DNA of 64,000 nucleotides from Polynucleobacter sp. 15G-AUS-farblos. Lineage in GTDB: Bacteria > Pseudomonadota > Gammaproteobacteria > Burkholderiales > Burkholderiaceae. Each line of letters starts with the position of its first letter. Position 1 is the stretch's first letter. The stretch lies in the NCBI RefSeq assembly GCF_018882445.1, contig NZ_JACVOM010000006.1, forward strand, positions 1-64,000, written 5' to 3'. A program made the translations under genes and the position numbers. Below the pieces are notes generated by a model that saw only the letters and a program-made list of their open reading frames with translations, made no database searches and was not told the origin of the DNA. Positions 26,740-34,315 of this stretch are shown here, in pieces.

Positions 26740-27264
26740 ATCGCTACTGAAAAATTGCAGCGCATTAACCGGGAAATTACTGCTCCTGAAGTGCGTTTGA
26801 TTGGAATTGATGGAGAGCCCATCGGTGTAGTTAAGTTGAGTGAAGCCTTGGCTGCAGCAGAAGAGAAAGAGACCGATCTGGTTGAAATTGCTCCTACCGC
26901 TGTTCCACCTGTAGTCCGGATTATGGACTTTGGCAAATTCAAGTACCAAGAAGCCAAGCGGATGCATGAAGCAAAGCTGAAGCAAAAAGTGATTCAGGTG
27001 AAGGAAGTTAAATTCCGTCCCGGCACTGATGATGGTGACTACGGTGTGAAGCTACGCAATCTAATCCGCTTTTTAGAAGATGGCGATAAGACAAAGATTA
27101 CGTTGCGGTTTCGGGGTCGTGAAATGGCCCACCAAGAAATCGGAGCAAGAATGTTGGAACGTTTGAAGTTGGATTTGCAAGAGCATGGCCAAGTCGAACA
27201 GTTTCCAAAAATGGAAGGCCGCCAGATGGTGATGGTACTAGCCCCCATTCGTAAGGCTAAGTAA
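26740..27264 (+). CDS. infC: Translation initiation factor IF-3, with ATC start codon
   Basis: The conserved N-terminus (I/M)[15 protein letters not shown] can only be reached from an ATC at 26740; the sole standard start nearby, TTG 26755, would cut the first five residues. AAGGA at 26726-26730 is nine bases upstream. The product has 174 residues, the usual IF-3 size, with an N domain, a Lys-rich linker ([21 protein letters not shown]) and a C domain ending APIRKAK. IF-3 keeps 30S subunits apart and rejects non-standard start codons. In E. coli infC begins with ATT so that IF-3 represses itself; the same loop is likely here. Confidence 0.95.
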   Translation: MATEKLQRINREITAPEVRLIGIDGEPIGVVKLSEALAAAEEKETDLVEIAPTAVPPVVRIMDFGKFKYQEAKRMHEAKLKQKVIQVKEVKFRPGTDDGDYGVKLRNLIRFLEDGDKTKITLRFRGREMAHQEIGARMLERLKLDLQEHGQVEQFPKMEGRQMVMVLAPIRKAK

Positions 27265-27402
27265 AAAGGCAATTCGCAGGAATTATCTTTTTCTTATGTA
27301 GGGAGGCACTGAAAAGTGCTGGCAGTTAGAAGTGCTTCTGGGTACAGGAAGAGTAACCGTCGGTTACCACCTATGTTGCACAAGTAGAAGAAGGGGTGCT
27401 TT
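27265..27402 (+). promoter_or_regulatory. Structured infC-rpmI spacer, candidate ribosomal protein leader
   Basis: The 138-base gap is long for this operon and holds several local hairpins: GCACT-GAAA-AGTGC (27306-27319, a GNRA tetraloop), AGAAGTGCTTCT (27328-27339) and GTAACCGTCGGTTAC (27353-27367). In other bacteria L20 represses its own operon by binding a leader that mimics its 23S rRNA site. That this one does so is inference. Confidence 0.4.
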
Positions 27403-27600
27403 ATGCCCAAGATGAAGAGCAAGAGTAGCGCTAAAAAGCGCTTCACGGTTCGCGCAGGCGGAACGATTAAACGAGGTCAGGCTTTCAAACGCCACATCCT
27501 CACCAAGAAGACCACAAAGAACAAGCGTCATTTACGTGGTTCCACTGAAGTTGCGAAGGCAGACGTTAAGTCAATTCGCTCCATGCTTCCTTACGCTTAA
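27403..27600 (+). CDS. rpmI: 50S ribosomal protein L35
   Basis: The 65-residue product [20 protein letters not shown], with [23 protein letters not shown], is standard bacterial L35, very basic and of normal length. GGGG about ten bases upstream of the ATG serves as ribosome site. It lies between infC and rplT as in most bacteria and is surely co-transcribed with rplT, 25 bases downstream. Confidence 0.99.
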   Translation: MPKMKSKSSAKKRFTVRAGGTIKRGQAFKRHILTKKTTKNKRHLRGSTEVAKADVKSIRSMLPYA

Positions 27601-27625
27601 CCTCAGACTAGATTAGGAGAATTAA

Positions 27626-27991
27626 ATGCCAAGAGTCAAACGTGGGGTTACAGCAAGAGCCCGTCATAAAAAAATCACCGATGCCGCAACAGGTTACCGC
27701 GGCCGTCGTAAGAACGTATTCCGTATTGCTAAGCAAGCGGTTATGCGTGCTGGTCAATATGCATATCGTGACCGTCGTAATAAGAAACGTGTATTCCGCG
27801 CTTTGTGGATTGCCCGTATCAATGCGGCAGTTCGTCAACATGACATGACCTATAGCGTATTCATGAATGGTATGAAGAAAGCTGCGATCGAACTCGACCG
27901 CAAAGTGCTTTCTGATATGGCCATTGCTGACAAAGCGGCTTTTGCTGCTTTGGTTACTCGGATCAAATCCGTAGTAAACGCTGCAGCTTAA
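27626..27991 (+). CDS. rplT: 50S ribosomal protein L20
   Basis: The 121-residue product [20 protein letters not shown], with [20 protein letters not shown] and [11 protein letters not shown], is typical L20. It is a primary 23S rRNA-binding protein needed for early 50S assembly, and in several bacteria represses the rpmI-rplT message. AGGAG lies eight bases upstream of the ATG. The C-terminal domain ([20 protein letters not shown]) is complete. Confidence 0.99.
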   Translation: MPRVKRGVTARARHKKITDAATGYRGRRKNVFRIAKQAVMRAGQYAYRDRRNKKRVFRALWIARINAAVRQHDMTYSVFMNGMKKAAIELDRKVLSDMAIADKAAFAALVTRIKSVVNAAA

Positions 27992-28017
27992 TTCTTAGTT
28001 TTTAAAAACTAAGCTGC
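27983..28017 (+). promoter_or_regulatory. Overlapping inverted repeats between rplT and pheS
   Basis: A perfect 20-base palindrome (27994-28013, CTTAGTTTTT/AAAAACTAAG) lies inside a wider pair, GCAGCTTA (27983-27990) with TAAGCTGC (28010-28017). The two pairings share bases and so exclude each other. The second reaches to within one base of the pheS ATG and may tune rplT-pheS read-through or translation. Confidence 0.5.
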
Positions 28018-28018
28018 A

Positions 28019-29065
28019 ATGGTTTCTCTCGACCAAATTGTCGAGGATGCTAAACGTGATTTCCTCGGAGCTGCCGATGCGGCGGCTCTGGAGGACGCGA
28101 AAGCCAAGTATCTCGGTAAATCAGGTGTTCTCACTGAGCGTTTAAAAGCGCTTGGTGGAATGTCGCCTGAGGAGCGTAAGAGTGCTGGCGCCCAAATTAA
28201 TCAAATCAAGACCCAAGTAGAGGCTGCATTACAAGAGCGTCGCCAAGCTCTGGCTGATGCGGTATTGATGCAGCGTCTTGCAGCTGAGTCTATCGATGTT
28301 TCCATGCCTGGCCGTGGCCAAGCGGTAGGAAGTTTGCATCCTGTGATGCGAACCTGGGAACGTGTTGAGGAGATCTTTCGCTCTATTGGCTTTGATGTTG
28401 CTGATGGGCCTGAGATTGAAACCGATTGGTTTAATTTCACAGCCTTAAATAGTCCAGAAAACCATCCTGCACGATCAATGCAGGACACCTTTTACATTGA
28501 TGGCAAAGATTCGAATGGGAAGCCTTTGTTATTGCGCACCCATACCAGTCCGATTCAGGTTCGTTATGCGAGTGAGCATGTTAAGAAATACGCTAACGCA
28601 GATGTAATGCCCCCAATTAAGGTGATTGCACCAGGCAGAACCTATCGTGTAGATAGCGATGCAACCCATTCACCTATGTTTCATCAGGTAGAGGGTTTAT
28701 GGATTGCAGAGAACGTTTCGTTTGCGGATCTCAAGGGTGTCTATACCGATTTCTTAAGAACCTTCTTTGAAACGAATGAGTTGCAAGTTCGTTTCCGTCC
28801 TTCCTATTTCCCATTCACAGAACCTTCTGCTGAAATTGATATGGCTTTTGCTAGCGGCAAATTGGCTGGTCGTTGGTTAGAAATTTCTGGAGCGGGGCAG
28901 GTTCATCCTCATGTGTTGCGCAATATGGGCATTGATCCAGAGCGCTATATCGGATTTGCATTTGGCTCTGGTTTAGAGCGCTTATCGATGTTGCGTTATG
29001 GCATTGATGACTTGCGTCTCTTTTTTGAAAATGATTTACGTTTCTTAGCGCAGTTCCCTGCATAA
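28019..29065 (+). CDS. pheS: Phenylalanyl-tRNA synthetase alpha subunit
   Basis: The 348-residue subunit begins with the coiled-coil region ([15 protein letters not shown]) and holds the class II core: [45 protein letters not shown] and the [16 protein letters not shown] motif 3. It pairs with pheT as an alpha2-beta2 enzyme that charges tRNA-Phe. The start has no strong ribosome site because it overlaps the palindrome; translation may depend on the ribosomal protein genes upstream. The first two residues of some homologues differ. Confidence 0.98.
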   Translation: MVSLDQIVEDAKRDFLGAADAAALEDAKAKYLGKSGVLTERLKALGGMSPEERKSAGAQINQIKTQVEAALQERRQALADAVLMQRLAAESIDVSMPGRGQAVGSLHPVMRTWERVEEIFRSIGFDVADGPEIETDWFNFTALNSPENHPARSMQDTFYIDGKDSNGKPLLLRTHTSPIQVRYASEHVKKYANADVMPPIKVIAPGRTYRVDSDATHSPMFHQVEGLWIAENVSFADLKGVYTDFLRTFFETNELQVRFRPSYFPFTEPSAEIDMAFASGKLAGRWLEISGAGQVHPHVLRNMGIDPERYIGFAFGSGLERLSMLRYGIDDLRLFFENDLRFLAQFPA

Positions 29066-29092
29066 CCATATTATTTAATCTTAGATCGCGCT

Positions 29093-31549
29093 ATGCAATT
29101 TTCTGAATCTTGGCTTCGTCAGTATGTAAACCCTTCGCTTGATAGCGATGCATTAGGTCACGCAATGACAATGGCTGGCTTAGAGGTTGAAGAGCAGCAT
29201 TCAGTTGCCCCTGCATTTACCAAGATTGTGGTTGCTCAGATTCTGTCTGCTGAGCAGCATCCGGATGCAGATCGTTTGCGCGTATGTAAGGTAGATGTTG
29301 GTACTGGTCAAGAATTGCAAATTGTTTGTGGTGCACCCAATGCACGTGCTGGCATCAAAATTCCATGCGCTCTGGTAGGTGCAGAGTTGCCTCCAGCGGA
29401 AGCGGGTGGCAAGCCATTTATGATCAAAGTTGGCAAACTCCGTGGCGTAGAAAGCCAAGGTATGTTGTGCTCCGGTCGTGAGCTTGGTCTTGGTGATGAC
29501 CACGAAGGCATTTTGGAGTTGCCTGAAGATGCTCCAGTGGGTCAAGATATTCGTAAATACCTTGATCTAGATGATCAAATATTTGTAGTTAAGCTAACTC
29601 CAAATAAAGCCGATTGCCTCTCTTTAATAGGGCTAGCTAGAGAGGTTTCGGCTATTACTGGTGCGCCGCTTCATTTGCCAAAACCATCCTTGCCTCTTAT
29701 CAGTATTGATGAGAAATACAAGGCGAATATTCTAAGCGATGATCTATGTGGAAGATTCTCGGGTCGCCTTATTCGTGGTGTAAACCCGCAAGCAAAAACG
29801 CCAGATTGGATTGTCCAGCGATTATCTCGTGCAGGGCAGAGAAGTATTTCCGCTTTAGTTGATTTGTCAAACTATGTCATGCTTGAACTTGGGCAGCCAA
29901 GCCACGTTTTTGATATTGATAAATTACAAGGTGATATAGAGGTTCGTTGGGCACGTCCAGGCGAAAGTCTGGAGTTGTTGAACGGACAAGTAGTTCAACC
30001 CGCCGCCCCCAATTTTGCTGGCAATACTCTGAATGTTGCTGTAGTTGCTGATCAATCTGGTCCCGCTGCTTTAGCTGGTGTAATGGGTGGTCGTCATTGC
30101 GCTGTTAGCGACAGCACAACCAATATTTATGTTGAGGCTGCATTCTGGCTCCCCTCAGCCATAAGAGGTAGAGCGCGGCATTTCAATTTCAATAGTGAGG
30201 CGGCACATCGCTTTGAGCGTGGTATTGACCCTCTGGCTACAGTCTCTGCCCTTGATTACATCACTGCCTTGATTCTTGAAGTTTGTGGGGGTCGAGCTGG
30301 TCCTATAGACGACCAAATTTTCAATTTACCTGAATGTAAGCCTGTTTCAATGCGTTTAGCACGAGCAGAAAAAGTCATCGGTATTTCGCTGACTAATGAA
30401 ATAGTTGCGGATGTGTTCAGGCGTCTTGGTTTTGAATTCAAGCAAGAGGGTGATGTATTTATTGTGACGCCCCCAAGCTATCGTTTTGACATTGAAATCG
30501 AAGAAGATTTAATAGAAGAAGTCGCGCGCATGTACGGCTTTGAAAATATTCCAGATACTCCACCAGTAGCTACACTCAAAATGAGTGCCAAGGCTGAAGC
30601 AAAACGGGGTATCCATTTGCTGCGTCAACGTTTAGCCTTGCAGGGCTATCAAGAGGCAGTGAATTTTGGTTTCACTGATCTTGAGAGTGAGCAGCGCTTA
30701 ACTGGTGCCGCTGAAAAAGACATCATTGCCGTCCTTAATCCGATTGCTAGCCAATATGGGGTGATGCGCAGTACCTTATGGGGTGGCTTGTTAGCTAACC
30801 TTAAAGCCAATTTAAATCGCGGTGCAGGTCGTGTGCGCCTGTTTGAGGCTGGACGAGTATTTAAGCGCGATGCTAATGTGCAAGAAGAAGCTGGCAAAGT
30901 GGCTGGCTTTCATCAAGCACAGAAGATTGGTGGATTAGCTTATGGATGTTCAGTCCCTGAGCAATGGGGTAGCGTAACTAAGGCGGTAGATTTCTTTGAC
31001 GTTAAGGGCGACCTAGAGCGAGTCTTGGATCCGCTCTATTTTGTAACTCAAGCCGCACAACATCCAGCGCTGCATCCAGGTCGTAGTGCTCAAGTGCTTT
31101 TGAAATCCCCCACCGGTTTACTTGCGGTAGGCTGGATTGGGGAATTACACCCTGGCTTGCAACAAGCCTATGAGTTGCCACAAGCACCGGTTCTATTTGA
31201 ATTGGACTTAGAGCCCATTCGTGATTTGGGTTTACCCATCCCGCAAGAATTAAGTAAGTTTCCTGCAGTGCAGCGTGATTTAGCTCTCGTTGTAAAACAA
31301 TCCGTTTCTGCGCAATCATTGTTAGATGCCATGATGAGCGCCAAACAAAATTTTGTTCAAACCATTGCGCTCTTTGATGAATTTAAACCAAAGGCTGGTT
31401 CAGGTAGCATGGCAGAAGATGAAAAGAGTTTGGCTTTCCGTATCACCCTGTTAAACCCTAATGAAACATTACAAGATGCCCAAATTGACGCAGTAATGAC
31501 CCTATTATTAGGCGCAGTAGAAAAAAAATGCGCAGCTCGCTTGCGCTAG
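29093..31549 (+). CDS. pheT: Phenylalanyl-tRNA synthetase beta subunit
   Basis: The 818-residue subunit shows the usual domain order: N-terminal EMAP/OB-like tRNA-binding region (VVAQILSAEQHPDADRLRVCKVD), the B3/B4 editing domains, B5 (VSMRLARAEKVIGI), the class-II-like core and the C-terminal anticodon-binding FDX-ACB domain (ELSKFPAVQRDLALVV to FRITLLNPNETLQDAQID). Length is normal. It follows pheS by 27 bases and precedes ihfA, as in nearly all proteobacteria. Confidence 0.98.
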   Translation: MQFSESWLRQYVNPSLDSDALGHAMTMAGLEVEEQHSVAPAFTKIVVAQILSAEQHPDADRLRVCKVDVGTGQELQIVCGAPNARAGIKIPCALVGAELPPAEAGGKPFMIKVGKLRGVESQGMLCSGRELGLGDDHEGILELPEDAPVGQDIRKYLDLDDQIFVVKLTPNKADCLSLIGLAREVSAITGAPLHLPKPSLPLISIDEKYKANILSDDLCGRFSGRLIRGVNPQAKTPDWIVQRLSRAGQRSISALVDLSNYVMLELGQPSHVFDIDKLQGDIEVRWARPGESLELLNGQVVQPAAPNFAGNTLNVAVVADQSGPAALAGVMGGRHCAVSDSTTNIYVEAAFWLPSAIRGRARHFNFNSEAAHRFERGIDPLATVSALDYITALILEVCGGRAGPIDDQIFNLPECKPVSMRLARAEKVIGISLTNEIVADVFRRLGFEFKQEGDVFIVTPPSYRFDIEIEEDLIEEVARMYGFENIPDTPPVATLKMSAKAEAKRGIHLLRQRLALQGYQEAVNFGFTDLESEQRLTGAAEKDIIAVLNPIASQYGVMRSTLWGGLLANLKANLNRGAGRVRLFEAGRVFKRDANVQEEAGKVAGFHQAQKIGGLAYGCSVPEQWGSVTKAVDFFDVKGDLERVLDPLYFVTQAAQHPALHPGRSAQVLLKSPTGLLAVGWIGELHPGLQQAYELPQAPVLFELDLEPIRDLGLPIPQELSKFPAVQRDLALVVKQSVSAQSLLDAMMSAKQNFVQTIALFDEFKPKAGSGSMAEDEKSLAFRITLLNPNETLQDAQIDAVMTLLLGAVEKKCAARLR

Positions 31550-31595
31550 GTTTACTATTACATCAATATTAAAAAAAAGTTAGAAGAGAATCGGC

Positions 31596-31919
31596 ATGAG
31601 CGACTTAAATCTGAACGATACCGTTACCAAGAATGAGCTTTCAGAGGCACTTTTTGATCAGGTTGGGTTAAACAAGCGTGAAGCCAAAGATATGATTGAT
31701 GCATTCTTTGACCGCATCGGCCATTCTCTCGAGGCAGGTGTTGAAGTAAAGATATCTGGTTTTGGTAATTTTCAGCTGCGCAATAAATCGGCTCGCCCTG
31801 GCCGAAATCCTAAAACAGGTCAAATGATTCCGATTGCAGCGAGACGCGTAGTTACCTTTCATGCAAGTCAAAAGCTAAAAGATGTAGTGGAGTCGCATGC
31901 TCGAGAAAACCGAGTTTGA
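31596..31919 (+). CDS. ihfA: Integration host factor alpha subunit
   Basis: The 107-residue product carries the HU/IHF fold, with [36 protein letters not shown] and the Pro of the DNA-bending arm in [17 protein letters not shown] bends DNA at promoters and recombination sites as a heterodimer with IhfB, not in this window. The position after pheT is standard. Its last 23 bases overlap the MerR gene in another frame, so the two are translated from one message. Confidence 0.97.
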   Translation: MSDLNLNDTVTKNELSEALFDQVGLNKREAKDMIDAFFDRIGHSLEAGVEVKISGFGNFQLRNKSARPGRNPKTGQMIPIAARRVVTFHASQKLKDVVESHARENRV

Positions 31920-32247
31920 TGCAAGCTCGGCACTGCTGAGCTCTCAACTCCCTCCTATTCCTGCTAAGCGTTATTTCACCATTGGTGAGGTGGCAGATCT
32001 TTGTGGTGTACGTTCGCATGTGCTGCGCTATTGGGAGCAGGAGTTTTCGCAGCTTAATCCCCAGAAGCGTCGAGGCAATCGTCGCTATTATCAACATCAT
32101 GAAGTGGTCTTGATTCGAAAGATTAGGGCGCTGCTCTATGAAGAAGGCTTCACTATTAGCGGCGCTAGAAATCGTCTCGAAGAAGCTCGCGGCGAGCTCA
32201 AGCTTCGCGATGAATTGCTAGCCGTTCTCAATATTCTCTCTAAGTAG
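31897..32247 (+). CDS. MerR-family transcriptional regulator
   Basis: The 116-residue product has the MerR helix-turn-helix and wing: [25 protein letters not shown], then [18 protein letters not shown] dimerisation helix follows and there is no long effector domain or Cys metal site, so it belongs to the short MerR group found after ihfA in Burkholderiales. The first 23 bases overlap ihfA. The ligand and targets are unknown. tRNA-Pro follows closely. Confidence 0.94.
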   Translation: MLEKTEFDASSALLSSQLPPIPAKRYFTIGEVADLCGVRSHVLRYWEQEFSQLNPQKRRGNRRYYQHHEVVLIRKIRALLYEEGFTISGARNRLEEARGELKLRDELLAVLNILSK

Positions 32248-32270
32248 TACTGATACAATTTTGTCTTCGT

Positions 32271-32348
<78 letters not shown>

Positions 32349-32383
32349 TTCATTTCTTCTGACCTCTTTTAGTTCCTTCTTTT

Positions 32384-32794
32384 ATGACTGCCAAACAAAA
32401 GCCCACCCAATATTTTGGTTTAACAATTCCCTTCTTAGATCATTTGGGAGTTGTGCCTGAATACGCTGAAAACGGTAAGTCGCGCATCACATTAACTATG
32501 CAAGCAGAGCATGAAAATAGCTTTGGTGTCGCTCATGGTGGTGTGATCATGACCTTATTGGATTTTGCTATGGCTGCTGCTGCCCGGAGCAGCATGAATC
32601 ATCCCTTAGGCGCAATCACCATCGACATGACCATTAGCTTTTTGCGTCCCACTGTGGGCCGGATTGCAGTTGAGGGTACGGTCCTCAAATCTGGAAAGTC
32701 TATTAATTATTGCGAAGCAGTTGTATTAAACGAAGCAGGGGAGATTACCGCTAAGTCGAGTGGCACATTTGTCCTAAGAAAGCCGAATGCTTAG
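32384..32794 (+). CDS. PaaI-family acyl-CoA thioesterase
   Basis: The 136-residue hotdog-fold protein shows the PaaI/4HBT signature: SFGVAHGGVIMTLLDFAMAAA, followed by ITIDMTISFLRPT and GEITAKSSGTFVL. Asp in LLDFAMA is the probable catalytic residue. These enzymes hydrolyse acyl-CoA thioesters, often aromatic or short-chain; the physiological substrate here is not readable. It stands alone after tRNA-Pro and before the AT-rich H-NS promoter region. Confidence 0.9.
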   Translation: MTAKQKPTQYFGLTIPFLDHLGVVPEYAENGKSRITLTMQAEHENSFGVAHGGVIMTLLDFAMAAAARSSMNHPLGAITIDMTISFLRPTVGRIAVEGTVLKSGKSINYCEAVVLNEAGEITAKSSGTFVLRKPNA

Positions 32795-32977
32795 TTATTA
32801 AGCATAGAATTTATAATTAATATATTAATAATATTTTAATTACCCTGATTATTTGAGATTTAATATAGGTATATAATTCTTTATATTGCTAAGTTAATTA
32901 ATTTATATATAATTAATTCTTTAAATAGTGTATTTACTGCTATTTGACATAAACTATTATTTGGAGAGTATGAATTT
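32795..32977 (+). promoter_or_regulatory. Very AT-rich control region before the H-NS-like gene
   Basis: These 183 bases are built largely from TTAATTA/TATATAAT runs. Such DNA is the preferred target of H-NS proteins, so self-repression is likely. A TTGACA lies at 32944-32949, and GGAGAG about nine bases before the ATG serves as ribosome site. Confidence 0.55.
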
Positions 32978-33262
32978 ATGGCTTCTTATAAAGAGCTCTT
33001 GGCCCAGCGTGAACAATTAGATAGACAGATCAAAGAGGCTATTGCACACGAGAAGGCAGACGGCATTGCTAAGGCAAAGCTGATTATTGAGCAGTACCAT
33101 TTAACCGCTTCGGACCTATTTAGCCGCAAAACGGGGATTCGGAGCGCGGGTGGCAAGGTGGCTCCTAAGTACCGTAACCCCTCTACAGGTGAAACATGGA
33201 CTGGTCGTGGAAAGGCTCCTAAGTGGATTGAGGGTAGAGATCGTAGTAGCTTTGTTATATAA
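32978..33262 (+). CDS. H-NS histone-like family protein
   Basis: The 94-residue product has an N-terminal coiled-coil (LLAQREQLDRQIKEAIAHEK) for oligomerisation and the C-terminal DNA-binding motif KYRNPSTGETWTGRGKAPKW, of the short H-NS/MvaT-like type common in Burkholderiales. It should bind AT-rich DNA and silence transferred genes. The conserved GRGKxPxW loop is complete. It is preceded by a strongly AT-rich region and followed by a terminator shared with the opposing gene. Confidence 0.95.
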   Translation: MASYKELLAQREQLDRQIKEAIAHEKADGIAKAKLIIEQYHLTASDLFSRKTGIRSAGGKVAPKYRNPSTGETWTGRGKAPKWIEGRDRSSFVI

Positions 33263-33286
33263 GCTATTGATAGTAAAGGATTAATT

Positions 33287-33315
33287 AAAAGGCCGCTGCT
33301 AAAGTGGCCTTTTTT
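33287..33315. terminator. Terminator between convergent H-NS-like and HTH genes
   Basis: AAAAGGCCGCT pairs with AGTGGCCTTTT (one G-T) around a short loop, with A-runs on one side and a T-run on the other. Confidence 0.85.
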
Positions 33316-33316
33316 A

Positions 33317-34015
33317 CTAGAGACACTTCCTAGCAAGAGCCTCAACAAATACCGTTTCTAGTAATTCATGGCGGCTACGATGAGACCATGTTGGATCAAG
33401 TTCCGGATTGGTGGCTGGGTAGGCAACAATGAATGGATTAAGCTCAATTAAGCCCTTTTCAAGCTCTATTTTGATGTTTTCAGATAAGGGTGGCTTAGCA
33501 CCACTATTTTCATCGATAAGGGTAACGATCCCAGGATGGAGTCTGATAAAACCTTCATCTACTAGTATAGGTATACGCTGTGTGTCCTTGTTTTTACTAA
33601 GATAATGGATCAGATGCACCTGTTCAATAGGGGGAATGAGGGCATCTAAGAAGATAAGGTCTGGGGCGATAGATACGGCCTTCATTAGACCCTCAAGACT
33701 ATCAATCGCCACCTCCATTTCCACCTTTAATTGCCATTCTTGAGAGGCTTCCAATAATTCTTCACTATTCTCAGCTCTTCTAAATATGCCTAAGGCAACA
33801 CAATTGAGAGTTGATTTTTGCCTCATTGCCCGTTTTCGACGCTGAAGCTGTTGTTCGAGCGAGCTTGCCAAGATTCTCCTATGGCCCCCACGGGTTTTCC
33901 AGGCGATTAATTCACCTAGTTCCACCATTTTTTGGACAGTGCCTAGAGATACTTGCAGCACCTTAGCGCTCTGCCTGGTACTGAGATATTCCATATCTGG
34001 GGTAATTGTTTTCAT
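33317..34015 (-). CDS. HTH regulator with receiver-like domain
   Basis: The 232-residue product starts with a MerR/excisionase-type helix-turn-helix (YLSTRQSAKVLQVSLGTVQK) and wing (KTRGGHRRIL), then a receiver-like alpha/beta domain of about 120 residues with Asp124 in PDLIFLDALIPP at the phospho-acceptor place. The acidic pair expected near the start of the domain (CVALGIFRRAENSE) is missing, so it may be a pseudo-receiver that is not phosphorylated in the usual way. The extended C-terminus is unknown. It is divergent from the odhA operon, with a 300-base gap, and could regulate it. Confidence 0.82.
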   Translation of the reverse strand: MKTITPDMEYLSTRQSAKVLQVSLGTVQKMVELGELIAWKTRGGHRRILASSLEQQLQRRKRAMRQKSTLNCVALGIFRRAENSEELLEASQEWQLKVEMEVAIDSLEGLMKAVSIAPDLIFLDALIPPIEQVHLIHYLSKNKDTQRIPILVDEGFIRLHPGIVTLIDENSGAKPPLSENIKIELEKGLIELNPFIVAYPATNPELDPTWSHRSRHELLETVFVEALARKCL

Positions 34016-34315
34016 ATTTCCCTTTATTTTTATTAATCTAATTGAAGATTTAGAGAATAAGAATCAAATATGTTTGTATCTGTCGGGCAATATTGAAAGG
34101 GTAGTAGGAAAATTCTTATTAATCCCTTATTTCTAGGGAAATCCCCCAATCTACAGGAAATCAGGGAAAGCCCTTTATAAATCAATGGGTAATCGTGTTA
34201 AATTACGAGGGTAGTAAATGTATTTGCACAGAGCAATTCGTGAAACGGTTTAGCCGCTTAGCGAATGGTTATAACCACAGTTTTTATTCGGGAAACCCGA
34301 TGAAAGGTGAGCATC
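34016..34315. promoter_or_regulatory. Control region of the odhA operon and the divergent HTH gene
   Basis: These 300 bases hold no gene. A small stem-loop TCGGG-AAA-CCCGA (34288-34300) sits three bases before the ribosome site AAAGG of odhA and could affect its translation. Near it ATTCG (34236-34240) and CGAAT (34262-34266) form a weaker outer pairing. Promoter boxes are not clear enough to call. Confidence 0.45.

Noticed and set aside
26755-26757. TTG as the start of infC
   Set aside because: It would cut the conserved N-terminus of IF-3 and lies too far from the AAGGA ribosome site (24 bases).
29201-29545. 114-codon minus-strand open frame inside pheT
   Set aside because: The plus strand encodes the clear EMAP-like part of PheT; no ribosome site or motif supports the reverse frame.
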